NCBI GenBank assembly: GCA_024742485.1
Contig: JANSYK010000003.1
Location: 1 to 64,000, forward strand
Source: Alphaproteobacteria bacterium
GTDB taxonomy: Bacteria; Pseudomonadota; Alphaproteobacteria; Rhizobiales; Rhizobiaceae
Direction: 5' to 3'
DNA length: 64,000 bases
A program made the translations under genes and the position numbers. This document shows, in pieces, positions 52,021 to 61,429 of the stretch (position 1 is its first letter; every line of letters begins with the position of its first letter). Under the pieces are notes generated by a model. It was not told the DNA's origin and did not search any database. It saw only the letters and a list, made by a program, of their open reading frames with translations.

Positions 52021-53591
52021 CGTCGACCTATGACGCGATCATTGTCGGCGGCGGCCACAATGGACTGACCTGTGGTGCCTATCTTGCCCGGGCCGGAAAG
52101 ACCGTTCTCGTTCTGGAACAGAAACCCTATGTCGGCGGCGCTTCCGTCACGGAGGAGTTCAGCCCGGGATTTCGCGCTTCGACCTATTCGTTCATCATGG
52201 GTCACCTGCACCCCAAGGTGATCGAGGAACTGGAACTGCGCAAATTCGGGCTCGAGAACATCGAACAGCCCAATGTGATCAATCCAACGGATGACGACTG
52301 CATCGTTTTCTCAAAGGACCCTGTGAAGACGCAGGAACAGATTGCCCGGTTTTCGAAGAAAGACGCAGAAAACTATCCCAAATTCTTCGAACGGCTGCAG
52401 TCGACCATCGAAATCCTGCGCATGCTGCAGCTCGAAACCCCGGTCAATCCGTTCCGCAAGGATCCTGCCGGACTGTTCAGGACAGCGCGGTTTGCCTGGA
52501 AGTTGCGCAATGCCGAAAAGGAGGTCTACAACCTTCTTCACGCCCTTTCGATGAGCGCCCATGACTATGTTTCCCGCTGGTTCGAGACGGATCTGGTGAA
52601 GGCCAAATTCATGTTTTGGGCAACGATCGGCGGCAATGTTGGCCCCTACAGCCCCGGCACGGCCTTCTACCTGGTGACTCATCTGATCGGGCAAACCGGC
52701 ATGAGCTTTGCTCGCGGCGGCATGGGTGCGATTGCCGACGCGATAGCCAAATCAGGCCAAGCGCATGGGATGAAAATCCAGTGTGACGCCTGGGTGGATG
52801 AGATCCTGGTGCGTGACGGAAAAGCCTATGGTGTGCGCCTTCGCTCCGGCGAAGAAATCCTGGGATCCCGGATCATCAGCAACGTTAACGCAAAACGCAC
52901 TTTTCTGGACATGATCAAACCCGATGATCTTCCAGATGAGTTTGTCGAGGACATCAAGGGGTTTCGCAGCCGGGGCATGAGCTTCAAACTGTTGTGTGCA
53001 GTTGACCGCCTGCCGCAATACAAGGGATTCAGCCGGGAAACGTCCGGTGTCGAATATCCATCCTACGCTCACATCTGCCCAACCCCGGAGTTTCTGGAAC
53101 AGGCTTTCCACGATGCCAAATTCGGCTGGTACTCGTCAGAGCCTTTCCTGTCTCCGAACGTGCCGAGCTATTATGACGACACGCTGGCGCCGGAAGGCAA
53201 ACATGTGGTGGTGTTTCAGGGCGGCGTCACGCCCTATGAGTTGCGCAATTCCGACTGGGACCGCGAAGGGCCGCAACTGGTCAAGAATGCGTTCAACGTG
53301 ATGGATCGGTTTGCGCCGGGCTTCTCCGACAGCGTGATCGATCACAAACTCTACACACCGCGCGATATCGAGGCCGATATCAATCTGCCCGGGGGCAATT
53401 CGCAACATGGCGAACTGACACTCGATCAGCTGTTCTTCATGCGCCCAGTGCCGCGCTACGCCGATTATCGTTCGCCGATCCGCCAGCTATACCAGTGCGG
53501 TGCCTCGACGCATCCCGGCGGCGCCGTGTCCGCTGTTCCCGGTCACAATGCGGCGCGCGAAATTTTGAACGACTGGAAATGGTCCCGGTGA
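52017..53591 (+). CDS. FAD-dependent oxidoreductase, phytoene-desaturase/PYROXD2-like
   Basis: 524 residues. DAIIVGGGHNGLTCGAYLAR is the FAD-binding loop and VLVLEQKPYVGGASVTEEF the second contact typical of CrtI/PYROXD2-like proteins; the C-terminal GASTHPGGAVSAVPGHNAA is the final FAD motif. No membrane segment is obvious. It probably desaturates or oxidises a CoA-linked or amine substrate along with the coupled hydratase. Carotenoid synthesis is unlikely here, because no crtB or crtE is nearby. Confidence 0.88.
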   Translation: MTSTYDAIIVGGGHNGLTCGAYLARAGKTVLVLEQKPYVGGASVTEEFSPGFRASTYSFIMGHLHPKVIEELELRKFGLENIEQPNVINPTDDDCIVFSKDPVKTQEQIARFSKKDAENYPKFFERLQSTIEILRMLQLETPVNPFRKDPAGLFRTARFAWKLRNAEKEVYNLLHALSMSAHDYVSRWFETDLVKAKFMFWATIGGNVGPYSPGTAFYLVTHLIGQTGMSFARGGMGAIADAIAKSGQAHGMKIQCDAWVDEILVRDGKAYGVRLRSGEEILGSRIISNVNAKRTFLDMIKPDDLPDEFVEDIKGFRSRGMSFKLLCAVDRLPQYKGFSRETSGVEYPSYAHICPTPEFLEQAFHDAKFGWYSSEPFLSPNVPSYYDDTLAPEGKHVVVFQGGVTPYELRNSDWDREGPQLVKNAFNVMDRFAPGFSDSVIDHKLYTPRDIEADINLPGGNSQHGELTLDQLFFMRPVPRYADYRSPIRQLYQCGASTHPGGAVSAVPGHNAAREILNDWKWSR

Positions 53592-53600
53592 GAAAAACCA

Positions 53601-53632
53601 TTGCCAATGAAAATTAGTGGGACCATAGTGGG
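53601..53632 (+). promoter_or_regulatory. TAGTGGG direct-repeat promoter element, site D
   Basis: TTGCCA (53601-53606) and CATAGT (53624-53629) are 17 bases apart, and two identical heptamers TAGTGGG (53615-53621 and 53626-53632) repeat at 11 bp, followed by CA. It lies 40 bases upstream of the operon that runs from the cysteine hydrolase to the galBCD-like genes. Of the four copies this and site A have two perfect heptamers. Confidence 0.6.
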
Positions 53633-53671
53633 CAAAACACTGATCCAAGGTGATCTCTCAGGGGAGGAAAC

Positions 53672-54343
53672 ATGCCGCACGACGTAAAAATTCCGGACTA
53701 TGTGATCGAACGGATCATGGCCAAGCGCGGCAAGCTGAATGTCTATGATGAATTCGAGGCAGCCAAGACGGCTTTTCTCGTGATCGACATGCAGAATTTC
53801 TACGTTGCGGAGGTCGATACCGCCATTTCGATTGTGCCCAACATCAATCGCATCGCGAAAACCTGTCGTGAAAAGGGCGTTCCCGTCATATGGGTGATCA
53901 TGCGATGTGCCGAAGAGGAAGGCGCGCCCAGCCAATGGCCGATCTATCACAAATACTTCTTCACCGAGGCCAAGGGTCACAACCATCTGACCAAATTGAG
54001 CCCCGGCAATGCGGGTTATGAACTCTATCCGGACCTGGATGTGAAAGACTCAGATCGTGTCGTCACGAAACGTCGTTTCTCGCCCTTCATCGTCGGATCC
54101 TCGGACCTGCATGACGTGCTGCAGGAAATGGGCGTGGAGAACCTGATCGTCGCGGGCACGGCAACGAATATGTGCTCCGAATCGACCGCTCGCGATGCAA
54201 TGATGCTGGACTACAAGGTGGTCATGGTCGAGGACGCCAATGCAGCCCGTTACGATGACGATCATCTGGCAGGGCTGACGTCATTCTACCAGAGTTTCGG
54301 AGATGTCCGAAGCACAGACGATGTGATCGGGATGATCAAATAG
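53672..54343 (+). CDS. Cysteine hydrolase (isochorismatase family)
   Basis: 223 residues. The triad Asp (FLVIDMQNFY), Lys (VVTKRRFSPF) and Cys (GTATNMCSESTARDA) is in place. Similar enzymes hydrolyse amides, carbamoyl groups or isochorismate. GGGGAGGAAAC sits directly before the ATG. It is first in a nine-gene unit under element D with a sugar-type ABC importer and galBCD-like genes; its amide substrate is not obvious from them. It is only distantly like the cysteine hydrolase at 28296-28946. Confidence 0.9.
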   Translation: MPHDVKIPDYVIERIMAKRGKLNVYDEFEAAKTAFLVIDMQNFYVAEVDTAISIVPNINRIAKTCREKGVPVIWVIMRCAEEEGAPSQWPIYHKYFFTEAKGHNHLTKLSPGNAGYELYPDLDVKDSDRVVTKRRFSPFIVGSSDLHDVLQEMGVENLIVAGTATNMCSESTARDAMMLDYKVVMVEDANAARYDDDHLAGLTSFYQSFGDVRSTDDVIGMIK

Positions 54344-54352
54344 GACCGCTCC

Positions 54353-55402
54353 ATGGCTGAAATTCAGCTCAAGAATGTTGGCAAACGTTGGGGGTCGTTC
54401 GTTGGCGTCGACAATTTTGACCTGACGATTGCCGACCGCGAATTCCTGGTTCTCCTTGGCCCGTCGGGCTGCGGAAAGACAACGACCATGCGGATGATTG
54501 CCGGCCTGGAGGAAGTGACGGAAGGCGAGATTTCGATCGACGGCAAGGTGGTCAATGACCTGGAGCCGAAGGACCGGGATGTCGCGATGGTGTTTCAAAG
54601 CTACGCGCTTTACCCCAACATGAATGTCTATGAAAACATCCGTTTTCCGCTGGTGGTGCGGGGCATAGACCCGCCGAGCCATGATGCCAAGGTTCGACGC
54701 GCCAGCGCCATGGTTGAACTGGACGAATTCCTGCATCGCAAACCTGCCGAATTGTCCGGCGGGCAGCGACAGCGCGTTGCCCTTGCGCGCGCCATCGTCC
54801 GCGAGCCGAATGTTTTCCTGATGGACGAACCGCTTTCGAATCTTGACGCGAAGCTGCGGGTTTCTACGCGTGCCCAGATCAAGAACCTCAGTCATGAATT
54901 GGCAGTAACCACGATCTATGTAACCCATGATCAGATTGAAGCCATGACCCTTGCCGATCGCGTGGTTGTCATGAAGCGTGGCGTGGTTCAGCAGGTGGGC
55001 AGCCCGACTGAAATCTATGACGCGCCTGCCAATACTTTCGTTGCAGGCTTTATCGGTAGCCCGGCCATGAATCTCATCGACGGTCAGGCAGCGGGCGGGA
55101 TCGTTTCGGCCGAACACACCAGTATCAATGGGCTGACGGTGGCTGATGGAAATGTCACGCTCGGCTTTCGCGCCGAGGACGCGAACGTCGTCGAAAGCGG
55201 CGGCGAGATCAATGCGCCGATCTATACGCTGGAACTGCTGGGCGATGCCACCATGGTGTCCATCCGCATTGGCGGTGCCCTGGTGTCGGTCAAGGCCGAC
55301 AAGACGTTCAGAGCCAATATCGGGGATGCGGTTTCGATCCGCGTCCCACCACAAATCTGCCACCTGTTTGATGCCGATACGGGGGCAAGGATCGGGGCAT
55401 AG
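54353..55402 (+). CDS. CUT1-type ABC transporter ATPase (MalK/UgpC-like)
   Basis: 349 residues. Walker A is LGPSGCGKTTTMRMIAG, the signature is LSGGQRQRVALARAI and Walker B is VFLMDEPLSNLDAKLR, whose D-A-K-L-R ending is typical of MalK-like proteins. An OB-fold C-terminal domain (about 235-349) is present, so it can serve two permeases. It lies 9 bases after the cysteine hydrolase gene and powers the import of a sugar or glycoside-like solute. Confidence 0.94.
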   Translation: MAEIQLKNVGKRWGSFVGVDNFDLTIADREFLVLLGPSGCGKTTTMRMIAGLEEVTEGEISIDGKVVNDLEPKDRDVAMVFQSYALYPNMNVYENIRFPLVVRGIDPPSHDAKVRRASAMVELDEFLHRKPAELSGGQRQRVALARAIVREPNVFLMDEPLSNLDAKLRVSTRAQIKNLSHELAVTTIYVTHDQIEAMTLADRVVVMKRGVVQQVGSPTEIYDAPANTFVAGFIGSPAMNLIDGQAAGGIVSAEHTSINGLTVADGNVTLGFRAEDANVVESGGEINAPIYTLELLGDATMVSIRIGGALVSVKADKTFRANIGDAVSIRVPPQICHLFDADTGARIGA

Positions 55403-55479
55403 TCCCGAAAAATGAGTCGCGATACGACTTTCACGGTTCCGGTTGCCAGCGGTTGTCGGAACACAAAAGGGAGAAGACC

Positions 55480-56685
55480 ATGAAACTGAAACATATCCTC
55501 TATGCCGGGGCGCTGATGCTTGCAGGAACCTCTGCGGCCGCGGCAGCCTGCGAGAATACGGTGGCGGCAAAATCACTCACCAATGCGTTTCCAGCCTATG
55601 TCATCATGACGGACGTGATGAAATCCTGCGGCAATTTCGAGCCGGAACTGGACAAGGATCATCGGCTGAAACTGCAGGATGCATTTTCCACCAATCCGTC
55701 ACTTTACACGATCGCAGGCGTTGCAAACGCTACATCGGTTCCGCTGTTTGAACAGGAATTGGTGCGGCCGCTCGACGATCTCATAGCGGAGCACGGACAG
55801 GGCTTGAGCGAGAACCAGTTCATCCGGGTCGACGGCAAGGTGATGGCAATCGCTGCGCTCTTCAACACACAGCACCTGATGTATCGTGAGGATATTCTGA
55901 ACGATCTGGGAATTGCCGTGCCCACCACCTGGGACGAGGTCTTTGACGCCGCCGAGAAGATCAAGGCCGCCGGAGTCGTCGACTATCCGCTGGGCGGGTA
56001 TTACAAATCCGGCTGGAACCTCGGCTTCGTGTTCATCAATCACTATCTCGGTGAAGGCGGTTCCTTCCTTGACGAAAACAACATGCCGGCGCTCGACAAG
56101 GACAAGGCAAAAGCCGTCATGGAACGGCTCAAGAAAGCCTCAAGCTACATGGATCCGGAATATCTGGTCTCCGACACGACATTCGTGACCAAGCAACTGC
56201 AGCAGGGCAAGATCGCCATGGCCAATCTGTGGGCAAGCCGTGCCGGTGCCGTGAATGATCCGGCCGAAAGTTCGGTAGCGGGCAAGATCAAGATGGCCTC
56301 CGGCCTCATGGGCTCCGAGCAGCCGGCATCGACGGTCTGGTGGGATGGCTGGGTCGTAGCCAAGAACATTCCCGATGAAGAGGCTGAAGCCGGCTTCAAG
56401 CTGATCGTCGCTGCCATGGACCCGGAAGTGATATCGGCAAACAATGATGCGGCAGTCTGGTTGGCCAAGGGTTTCACGCCCGGACCGGCAGCAGCCGGTG
56501 CTGCGGCAACCGCCCAGGCCGGTGCACCGGCCTATCCCGCGTCCAAGGCCATGGCGGTGATGCACACCGCATTGGGCGATGGTCTGTCCGCCTACATGAC
56601 GGGTGACAAGGACGCCGACACCACACTGGCGGATATCGAAGCGGCCTATTTGACAGCCGCCAAGGAGGCTGGTCTGGTTCAATAG
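55480..56685 (+). CDS. ABC transporter substrate-binding protein (CUT1 sugar type)
   Basis: 401 residues. A Sec signal peptide (MKLKHILYAGALMLAGTSAA, cleavage near AAA-CE) leads a MalE-like fold: FNTQHLMYREDILNDLGI with PTTWDEVFDAAEKI is the usual ligand-cleft entry. A Cys follows the cleavage site but there is no lipobox L-A-G-C. GGGAGA lies 6 bases before the ATG. A stretch rich in Ala/Gly/Pro (about 328-350) precedes the last helices. The ligand is unknown. Confidence 0.9.
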   Translation: MKLKHILYAGALMLAGTSAAAAACENTVAAKSLTNAFPAYVIMTDVMKSCGNFEPELDKDHRLKLQDAFSTNPSLYTIAGVANATSVPLFEQELVRPLDDLIAEHGQGLSENQFIRVDGKVMAIAALFNTQHLMYREDILNDLGIAVPTTWDEVFDAAEKIKAAGVVDYPLGGYYKSGWNLGFVFINHYLGEGGSFLDENNMPALDKDKAKAVMERLKKASSYMDPEYLVSDTTFVTKQLQQGKIAMANLWASRAGAVNDPAESSVAGKIKMASGLMGSEQPASTVWWDGWVVAKNIPDEEAEAGFKLIVAAMDPEVISANNDAAVWLAKGFTPGPAAAGAAATAQAGAPAYPASKAMAVMHTALGDGLSAYMTGDKDADTTLADIEAAYLTAAKEAGLVQ

Positions 56686-56704
56686 AAACCTTCATTCATG
56701 ATGG

Positions 56705-56724
56705 GGGGCGTGGCGTCACGCCCC
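56705..56724. other. Stem-loop between binding-protein and permease genes
   Basis: GGGGCGTG and CACGCCCC pair perfectly over 8 bp with a 4-base loop in the only sizeable gap (85 bp) of the ABC operon. No T-tract follows. Stem-loops in this position commonly stabilise binding-protein mRNA or damp permease expression; a full terminator is unlikely since essential permease genes follow. Confidence 0.5.
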
Positions 56725-56770
56725 TCGCACTCGTCTCCGATGTTTTCGGCTCACGTAAAAGAAACTTGCG

Positions 56771-57796
56771 ATGCGATTTAAAACATTCCTGGCATTTGTT
56801 GGCCCATCGCTGTTTTTGATGCTCATATTCATCGCGGCGCCGCTGGTGACCGTGTTCTGGAACTCCTTTCACATCACACAGCCGGTCTATGAACGGGTGG
56901 AAGTCGAAACCTGTACACCCGGGTTTCTTGCTCCGACCTGCACGACATCTGTTGTTCAGCAACCGCAACTCGATGACGAGGGGAAGGTGATAACTGAGAC
57001 AACGTTTGTGGGTCTGGAGAGTTACCGCAATGTGCTGGAACCCGACCGGTTCTTCCGTGCCGTGGAAAACTGGGACTGGAACACCGTCAACAATATCCGG
57101 TTCTGGAAGGCGCTCCGGTTCACACTTGTTTTCACCCTGCTGACCATGCCGATGGTGGTTGGCGTGGGGCTGCTGATCGCGATCGTCGTCAATGGCACGG
57201 TGCAGTCCATCAAGGGACCGGTCATTTTCATCTCGCTGCTGCCATTCATCATAACGCCGGTGATCGGCGCGCTGGCGATCCGATGGTTGTTCATAGGGGA
57301 TGGTATCCTCACGCAGGCCATGGAGGGATGGCTGCAGCGCGACATCGCCCTGTTTGCGCAGGGCTGGACAATCGAGATTTTGATGTATGTCTACAGGGTC
57401 TGGCATGTCGCGCCCTTCGCGTTTGTGGTGTTCTATGCGGGCTTGCAGACGGTCAATCAGGACACGCTGGAAAGCGCCATTATTGACGGTGCAAGCCGGT
57501 TTCAGAGGCTGCGCTACGTGATCATCCCGCATCTGATGCCGCTCATCGTCTTCGTGATGCTGATTCACCTGATGGATGCCTATCGCGTGTTCGAGGAAGT
57601 CATCGGATTCTCCAGCCAGGCCCACGTGATATCGTTGCAATGGCTGACCTATGATTTCCTGATGCCGGATGAGGCCGGCACGCGCGCCATCAGTCGCGCC
57701 TCGGCCAGCGCGATGTTGACGATGGTCGGCATCATCGTCCTGTTGGTCATCCCGCTGCGCCGCGCGTGGCGCGATCAGAGAGGGACAGCCAAATGA
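56771..57796 (+). CDS. CUT1 ABC transporter permease 1 (MalF-like)
   Basis: 341 residues, about six membrane segments plus a periplasmic stretch of ~60 residues with two Cys (VETCTPGF, APTCTTS) that may form a disulfide. The EAA cytoplasmic loop that contacts the ATPase is LESAIIDGASRFQRLRYVII. It partners with the permease encoded next, which overlaps it by ATGA. The extra periplasmic loop sits where MalF has its P2 insert. Confidence 0.92.
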   Translation: MRFKTFLAFVGPSLFLMLIFIAAPLVTVFWNSFHITQPVYERVEVETCTPGFLAPTCTTSVVQQPQLDDEGKVITETTFVGLESYRNVLEPDRFFRAVENWDWNTVNNIRFWKALRFTLVFTLLTMPMVVGVGLLIAIVVNGTVQSIKGPVIFISLLPFIITPVIGALAIRWLFIGDGILTQAMEGWLQRDIALFAQGWTIEILMYVYRVWHVAPFAFVVFYAGLQTVNQDTLESAIIDGASRFQRLRYVIIPHLMPLIVFVMLIHLMDAYRVFEEVIGFSSQAHVISLQWLTYDFLMPDEAGTRAISRASASAMLTMVGIIVLLVIPLRRAWRDQRGTAK

Positions 57797-58950
57797 GCGT
57801 TCCAAAGTCCCTGCGCCCGCCGCTTCGGTTGAAAGTCCTGTCCAATGGCTTCCTGACCCTATGGTGCATCATCGCGGCGTTTCCGATCGTCTGGATTACG
57901 ATCATGTCGTTCAAGACGCCCTTCGATGCGTTTTCAGCAAACCCGCTCAATGTCATCCTTGGGCCGGACACGCTGAATAAAGTGGATGGTCTCTCGCTGG
58001 CCGAAATCGCGGTGGGGATTGCGTTGGCTTGGCTGTTGGTACTGACGGCTCGCAATTGGCTTCCCCGCCAGGTCGTCCATTACACCCCGCCCGGAATGAT
58101 CGGATTTGGCTGGCTTGTCGCCGCGCTTGTCTTCGGGATCGTCACATTGATCCTCTACATGTCGGTCCTGCCGGGTGTCATGGGCTTCGTCAACCCTTTG
58201 CTGGGTCCGCTCGGCCACGATGTTCTCGGGCTAACAACGGAGCACTACCAGGCAGTATGGGTGGATCGAAATTTCACCCGCAATTTCGGCAACTCGATGC
58301 TGGTCACCGCGGGGGTTGTGGCCATATCATTGACGATCGGCACCCTGGCCGGATATGGGCTGGCACGGTCGGGCACGGATCTGGCCTTCTGGCTCTTGAT
58401 CATTGCACTGATATTCCGGGCCTTGCCCCATTCGGTTCTCGTTGCCGGCTATCTTCCGGTGTTCATCAAGTCCTCGGAAATCCTGCGACCGATAATGGGA
58501 GATGCCGCACCGACGCTCTATGGCCAGCCCTGGGCCGTGATCGTTGTCCTGGTGTCCATCAACCAGCCCTTCACGATCTGGATGTTGCGGTCCTTCTTTC
58601 ACAATATTCCGGCCGAATTGGACGAGGCGGCTCGGGTCGATGGATGCAGTCATTTTCAGGCGTTTCGGCGAGTGATCATGCCGGTCATGTGGCCGGGTGT
58701 CATTACCGCGGGTCTGTTCAGTTTTCTGCTGGCCTATAATGACTTCCTAGTTACGTCCCTGCTGCTGGACGGACAGAACATGACCATGGTTCCGGCCATT
58801 GCCGGCATGTTCAACCGTGAAACAACCGCTTCCGATGAAGTGCAGGCGATTGCGGCGGCTGTTTCGATCACGGCTCCGCTCTTTGTGCTTGTGCTGGTCT
58901 TCCAGCGGCAGATCGTATCCGGTCTCACGGCCGGCGCCGTCAAGGGATAG
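57793..58950 (+). CDS. CUT1 ABC transporter permease 2 (MalG-like)
   Basis: 385 residues, longer than the usual 280 because of an insertion of about 90 residues after the first membrane segment containing two more hydrophobic stretches (about 72-92 and 105-125). The EAA loop is LDEAARVDGCSHFQAFRRVI. The ATG at 57793 overlaps the previous stop. The added segments are an oddity of this subfamily; their role is unknown. Confidence 0.92.
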   Translation: MSVPKSLRPPLRLKVLSNGFLTLWCIIAAFPIVWITIMSFKTPFDAFSANPLNVILGPDTLNKVDGLSLAEIAVGIALAWLLVLTARNWLPRQVVHYTPPGMIGFGWLVAALVFGIVTLILYMSVLPGVMGFVNPLLGPLGHDVLGLTTEHYQAVWVDRNFTRNFGNSMLVTAGVVAISLTIGTLAGYGLARSGTDLAFWLLIIALIFRALPHSVLVAGYLPVFIKSSEILRPIMGDAAPTLYGQPWAVIVVLVSINQPFTIWMLRSFFHNIPAELDEAARVDGCSHFQAFRRVIMPVMWPGVITAGLFSFLLAYNDFLVTSLLLDGQNMTMVPAIAGMFNRETTASDEVQAIAAAVSITAPLFVLVLVFQRQIVSGLTAGAVKG

Positions 58951-58969
58951 CGTTTCAAGGGGAAATGCG

Positions 58970-59701
58970 ATGAGTGAGAAATCCGCACTTGTGATCAGCG
59001 CCCATGCCGCCGATTTCGTCTGGCGTTGCGGCGGTGCGATCGCGCTGCATGCTGAGAAAGGATATGACGTAACCGTTGTCTGTCTGAGTTTCGGCGAGCG
59101 GGGAGAAAGCGCCAAACTCTGGAAGCAACAGGGTATGACGCTGGATACCGTCAAGGCCGAGCGAGCAAGGGAAGCCGAACGTGCGGCGTCGGCGCTCGGC
59201 GTTCACGATTTGCAGTTCTTCGACCTGGGCGACTATCCGCTGCGTGTTGGTCAAGAGGCCATGGATCGACTGGTTGATGTCATCAGAGCGGTTCAGCCCG
59301 CCTTCATGCTGTCCCATTCAAAGTGGGATCCCTACAATACCGACCATATGTATACCACGCAGGTCGCGCTGGAGGCGCGCATGATCGCCCAGGCCTGGGG
59401 CCACAAGCCTGGCGAAAAGGTTCTCGGTGCTCCCCAGCTCTATCTGTTCGAACCGCATCAGACCGAGCAGATGGAATGGAAACCCGACATTTTTCTCGAT
59501 ATCTCCCCGGTCTGGGACAAGAAGCGGGCAGCCATCGAATGCATGGAAGGTCAGGAGCATCTCTGGACCTACTACACCAACGTCGCGGAAAATCGAGGCA
59601 ATCACTTCCGCCGCAATTCCGGCGGTCAGGCTGGAGGGCGCAAGGCAACCCATGCCGAGGGTTTCCAATCTGTCTTTCCGCGCACCGTGGACGAATTGTG
59701 A
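58970..59701 (+). CDS. galB: 4-oxalomesaconate hydratase, GalB-like (PIG-L/LmbE fold)
   Basis: 243 residues. [45 protein letters not shown] and [13 protein letters not shown] follow the order and wording of Pseudomonas GalB, a Zn-dependent hydratase that turns 4-oxalomesaconate into 4-carboxy-4-hydroxy-2-oxoadipate. The metal site uses the His and Asp of A-H-A-A-D and the later H-x2-D of the PIG-L fold. It is followed by GalC- and GalD-like genes, which strengthens the call. AAGGGG lies 7 bases upstream of the ATG. Confidence 0.87.
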   Translation: MSEKSALVISAHAADFVWRCGGAIALHAEKGYDVTVVCLSFGERGESAKLWKQQGMTLDTVKAERAREAERAASALGVHDLQFFDLGDYPLRVGQEAMDRLVDVIRAVQPAFMLSHSKWDPYNTDHMYTTQVALEARMIAQAWGHKPGEKVLGAPQLYLFEPHQTEQMEWKPDIFLDISPVWDKKRAAIECMEGQEHLWTYYTNVAENRGNHFRRNSGGQAGGRKATHAEGFQSVFPRTVDEL

Positions 59702-60375
59702 TGGGCGGTATTGTCAGGCAATCAATCGATCGGGCTGCGCCGGACATCATACAGGCGCTGGGACAGGCCGGTGTTGCGACAGTGCACGAAGCGTTGGGCC
59801 GGACGGGTCTCATGGCCTCCTCCATGCGACCGATCCAGCAAGACCTCTCAATCGCGGGATCGGCCGTGACGATATCAGCGCCGCCAGGTGACAACTGGAT
59901 GATCCATGTGGCCATCGAGCAATTGAACGAAGGGGATATCATGGTGCTGGCTCCGACCGCACCTTGCGATATGGGCTATTTCGGCGATCTGCTGGCGACG
60001 TCGGCCATGGCGAGAGGCTGCAGGGCGCTGATTATCGATGCAGGTGTGCGCGATACGCGCGATTTGCGAGCAATGGGTTTTGCGGTCTGGTCGACGGCCA
60101 TTTCGGCGCAGGGAACCGTCAAGGAAACCGTCGGCAGCGTCAACATTCCCATCGTCTGTGCCGGTGCAGCCGTAGCACCCGGTGACATTGTTGTGGCCGA
60201 TGACGACGGTGTTTGCATTGTCCCGCGCGAACGCGCTGCGACAACAATGGAAGCGGCACAGAGGCGATTGGATGCCGAGGAAGGCAAGCGCCAGCGGCTC
60301 CAGAACGGAGAGCTTGGGCTCGATATTTACCAGATGCGTGAAAGGCTCGAAGCCAAGGGCCTGAAATATGAATAA
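59701..60375 (+). CDS. galC: 4-carboxy-4-hydroxy-2-oxoadipate aldolase, GalC-like (RraA fold)
   Basis: 224 residues. [20 protein letters not shown] followed by [15 protein letters not shown] is the metal and pyruvate site of RraA-fold class II aldolases (the R-D pair), and [19 protein letters not shown] is the signature strand. It splits 4-carboxy-4-hydroxy-2-oxoadipate into pyruvate and oxaloacetate, the last step of gallate or protocatechuate 4,5-cleavage. The ATG shares one base with the previous stop. Confidence 0.86.
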   Translation: MGGIVRQSIDRAAPDIIQALGQAGVATVHEALGRTGLMASSMRPIQQDLSIAGSAVTISAPPGDNWMIHVAIEQLNEGDIMVLAPTAPCDMGYFGDLLATSAMARGCRALIIDAGVRDTRDLRAMGFAVWSTAISAQGTVKETVGSVNIPIVCAGAAVAPGDIVVADDDGVCIVPRERAATTMEAAQRRLDAEEGKRQRLQNGELGLDIYQMRERLEAKGLKYE

Positions 60376-61417
60376 TGGCATCCCGGCAATGTGGATGCGT
60401 GGCGGCACTTCCAAGGGCGGCTATTTTCTCGCTGATGATCTGCCCAGTGACCCGCAGGAAAGGGATACCCTCCTGCTGAGGATCATGGGCTCGCCGGACC
60501 CGCGTCAGATTGACGGCTTGGGAGGCGCGGTACCCGTGACCTCAAAGGTGGCGATTGTTTGCCGCAGCAGCGAGCCCGGGATCGACGTCGATTATCTCTT
60601 TCTGCAGGTGTTTGTCGATCAGGCCCTGGTGTCGGACGCACAAACCTGCGGCAATATATTGGCAGGTGTGGGACCCTTTGCGATTGAACGCGGGTTGGTG
60701 ATGACGACCGGCGATGAAACGACTGTCCGGATTCGCAACACAAACACCGGCCAGTCTGTCAGCGCCCGTGTGCAGACACCAAACGGACATGTCACCTATG
60801 AGGGCGCTTCTGCCATAGACGGTGTGCCGGGTACCGCAGCGCCGATCCCGTTGCTTTTTTCCGGACTGGCCGGGTCGAAATGCGGTGCGTTGCTGCCGAC
60901 CGGAAACGCCGTCGATGTGATTGACGGCCTGCGCTGCTCGTTGATCGACAACGGCATGCCGACGATCCTGATTGCCGCCGCGGACCAGGGATTGTCCGGA
61001 GGTGAGGCGCCTGACGATCTGGAAGGCAATGAGCCACTCAAACAACGGTTGGAGGACATTCGGCTACTTGCCGGGCCCATGATGGCGCTGGGCGATGTGA
61101 CCGCGCAATCGGTGCCGAAAATATGTCTGGTCAGCCCGCCAGGACAGGGCGGTGTGATCAATACCCGCTGCTTCATACCCCATTCGGTTCACCGAACCAT
61201 TGGCGTCTTGTGTGCCGTCAGTGTTGCAACAGCCTGCCTCCTGGAGGACGGGCCGGCCCGAGATGTCGCGGAGATTCGTTCGGGAGAGGAATTGGACATC
61301 GAGCACCCCGGAGGCACGATGAGCATCGTTCTCAAACGAAACAACGACGGCGTTGTCACCGAAGCCGGTAATTGCCGCACTGCGCGCAAGCTTTTTGACG
61401 GCCTGGTCTTTGCCTGA
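60368..61417 (+). CDS. galD: 4-oxalomesaconate tautomerase, GalD-like (PrpF family)
   Basis: 349 residues. [38 protein letters not shown] and TSKVAIV are typical of the GalD branch of the PrpF/diaminopimelate-epimerase fold, with the cysteine DAQTCGNIL where GalD has a conserved Cys region. It converts the keto form of 4-oxalomesaconate to the enol used by GalB. It overlaps the aldolase gene by 8 bases. Confidence 0.9.
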   Translation: MNNGIPAMWMRGGTSKGGYFLADDLPSDPQERDTLLLRIMGSPDPRQIDGLGGAVPVTSKVAIVCRSSEPGIDVDYLFLQVFVDQALVSDAQTCGNILAGVGPFAIERGLVMTTGDETTVRIRNTNTGQSVSARVQTPNGHVTYEGASAIDGVPGTAAPIPLLFSGLAGSKCGALLPTGNAVDVIDGLRCSLIDNGMPTILIAAADQGLSGGEAPDDLEGNEPLKQRLEDIRLLAGPMMALGDVTAQSVPKICLVSPPGQGGVINTRCFIPHSVHRTIGVLCAVSVATACLLEDGPARDVAEIRSGEELDIEHPGGTMSIVLKRNNDGVVTEAGNCRTARKLFDGLVFA

Positions 61418-61429
61418 GGGAATGGGAGC

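Noticed and set aside
52017-53591. Carotenoid biosynthesis gene (crtI)
   Set aside because: No crtB, crtE or crtY nearby; the gene is coupled to an enoyl-CoA hydratase.
54281-55576. Open frame of about 430 codons on the minus strand
   Set aside because: Antisense to the MalK-like ATPase, whose Walker motifs are unmistakable.
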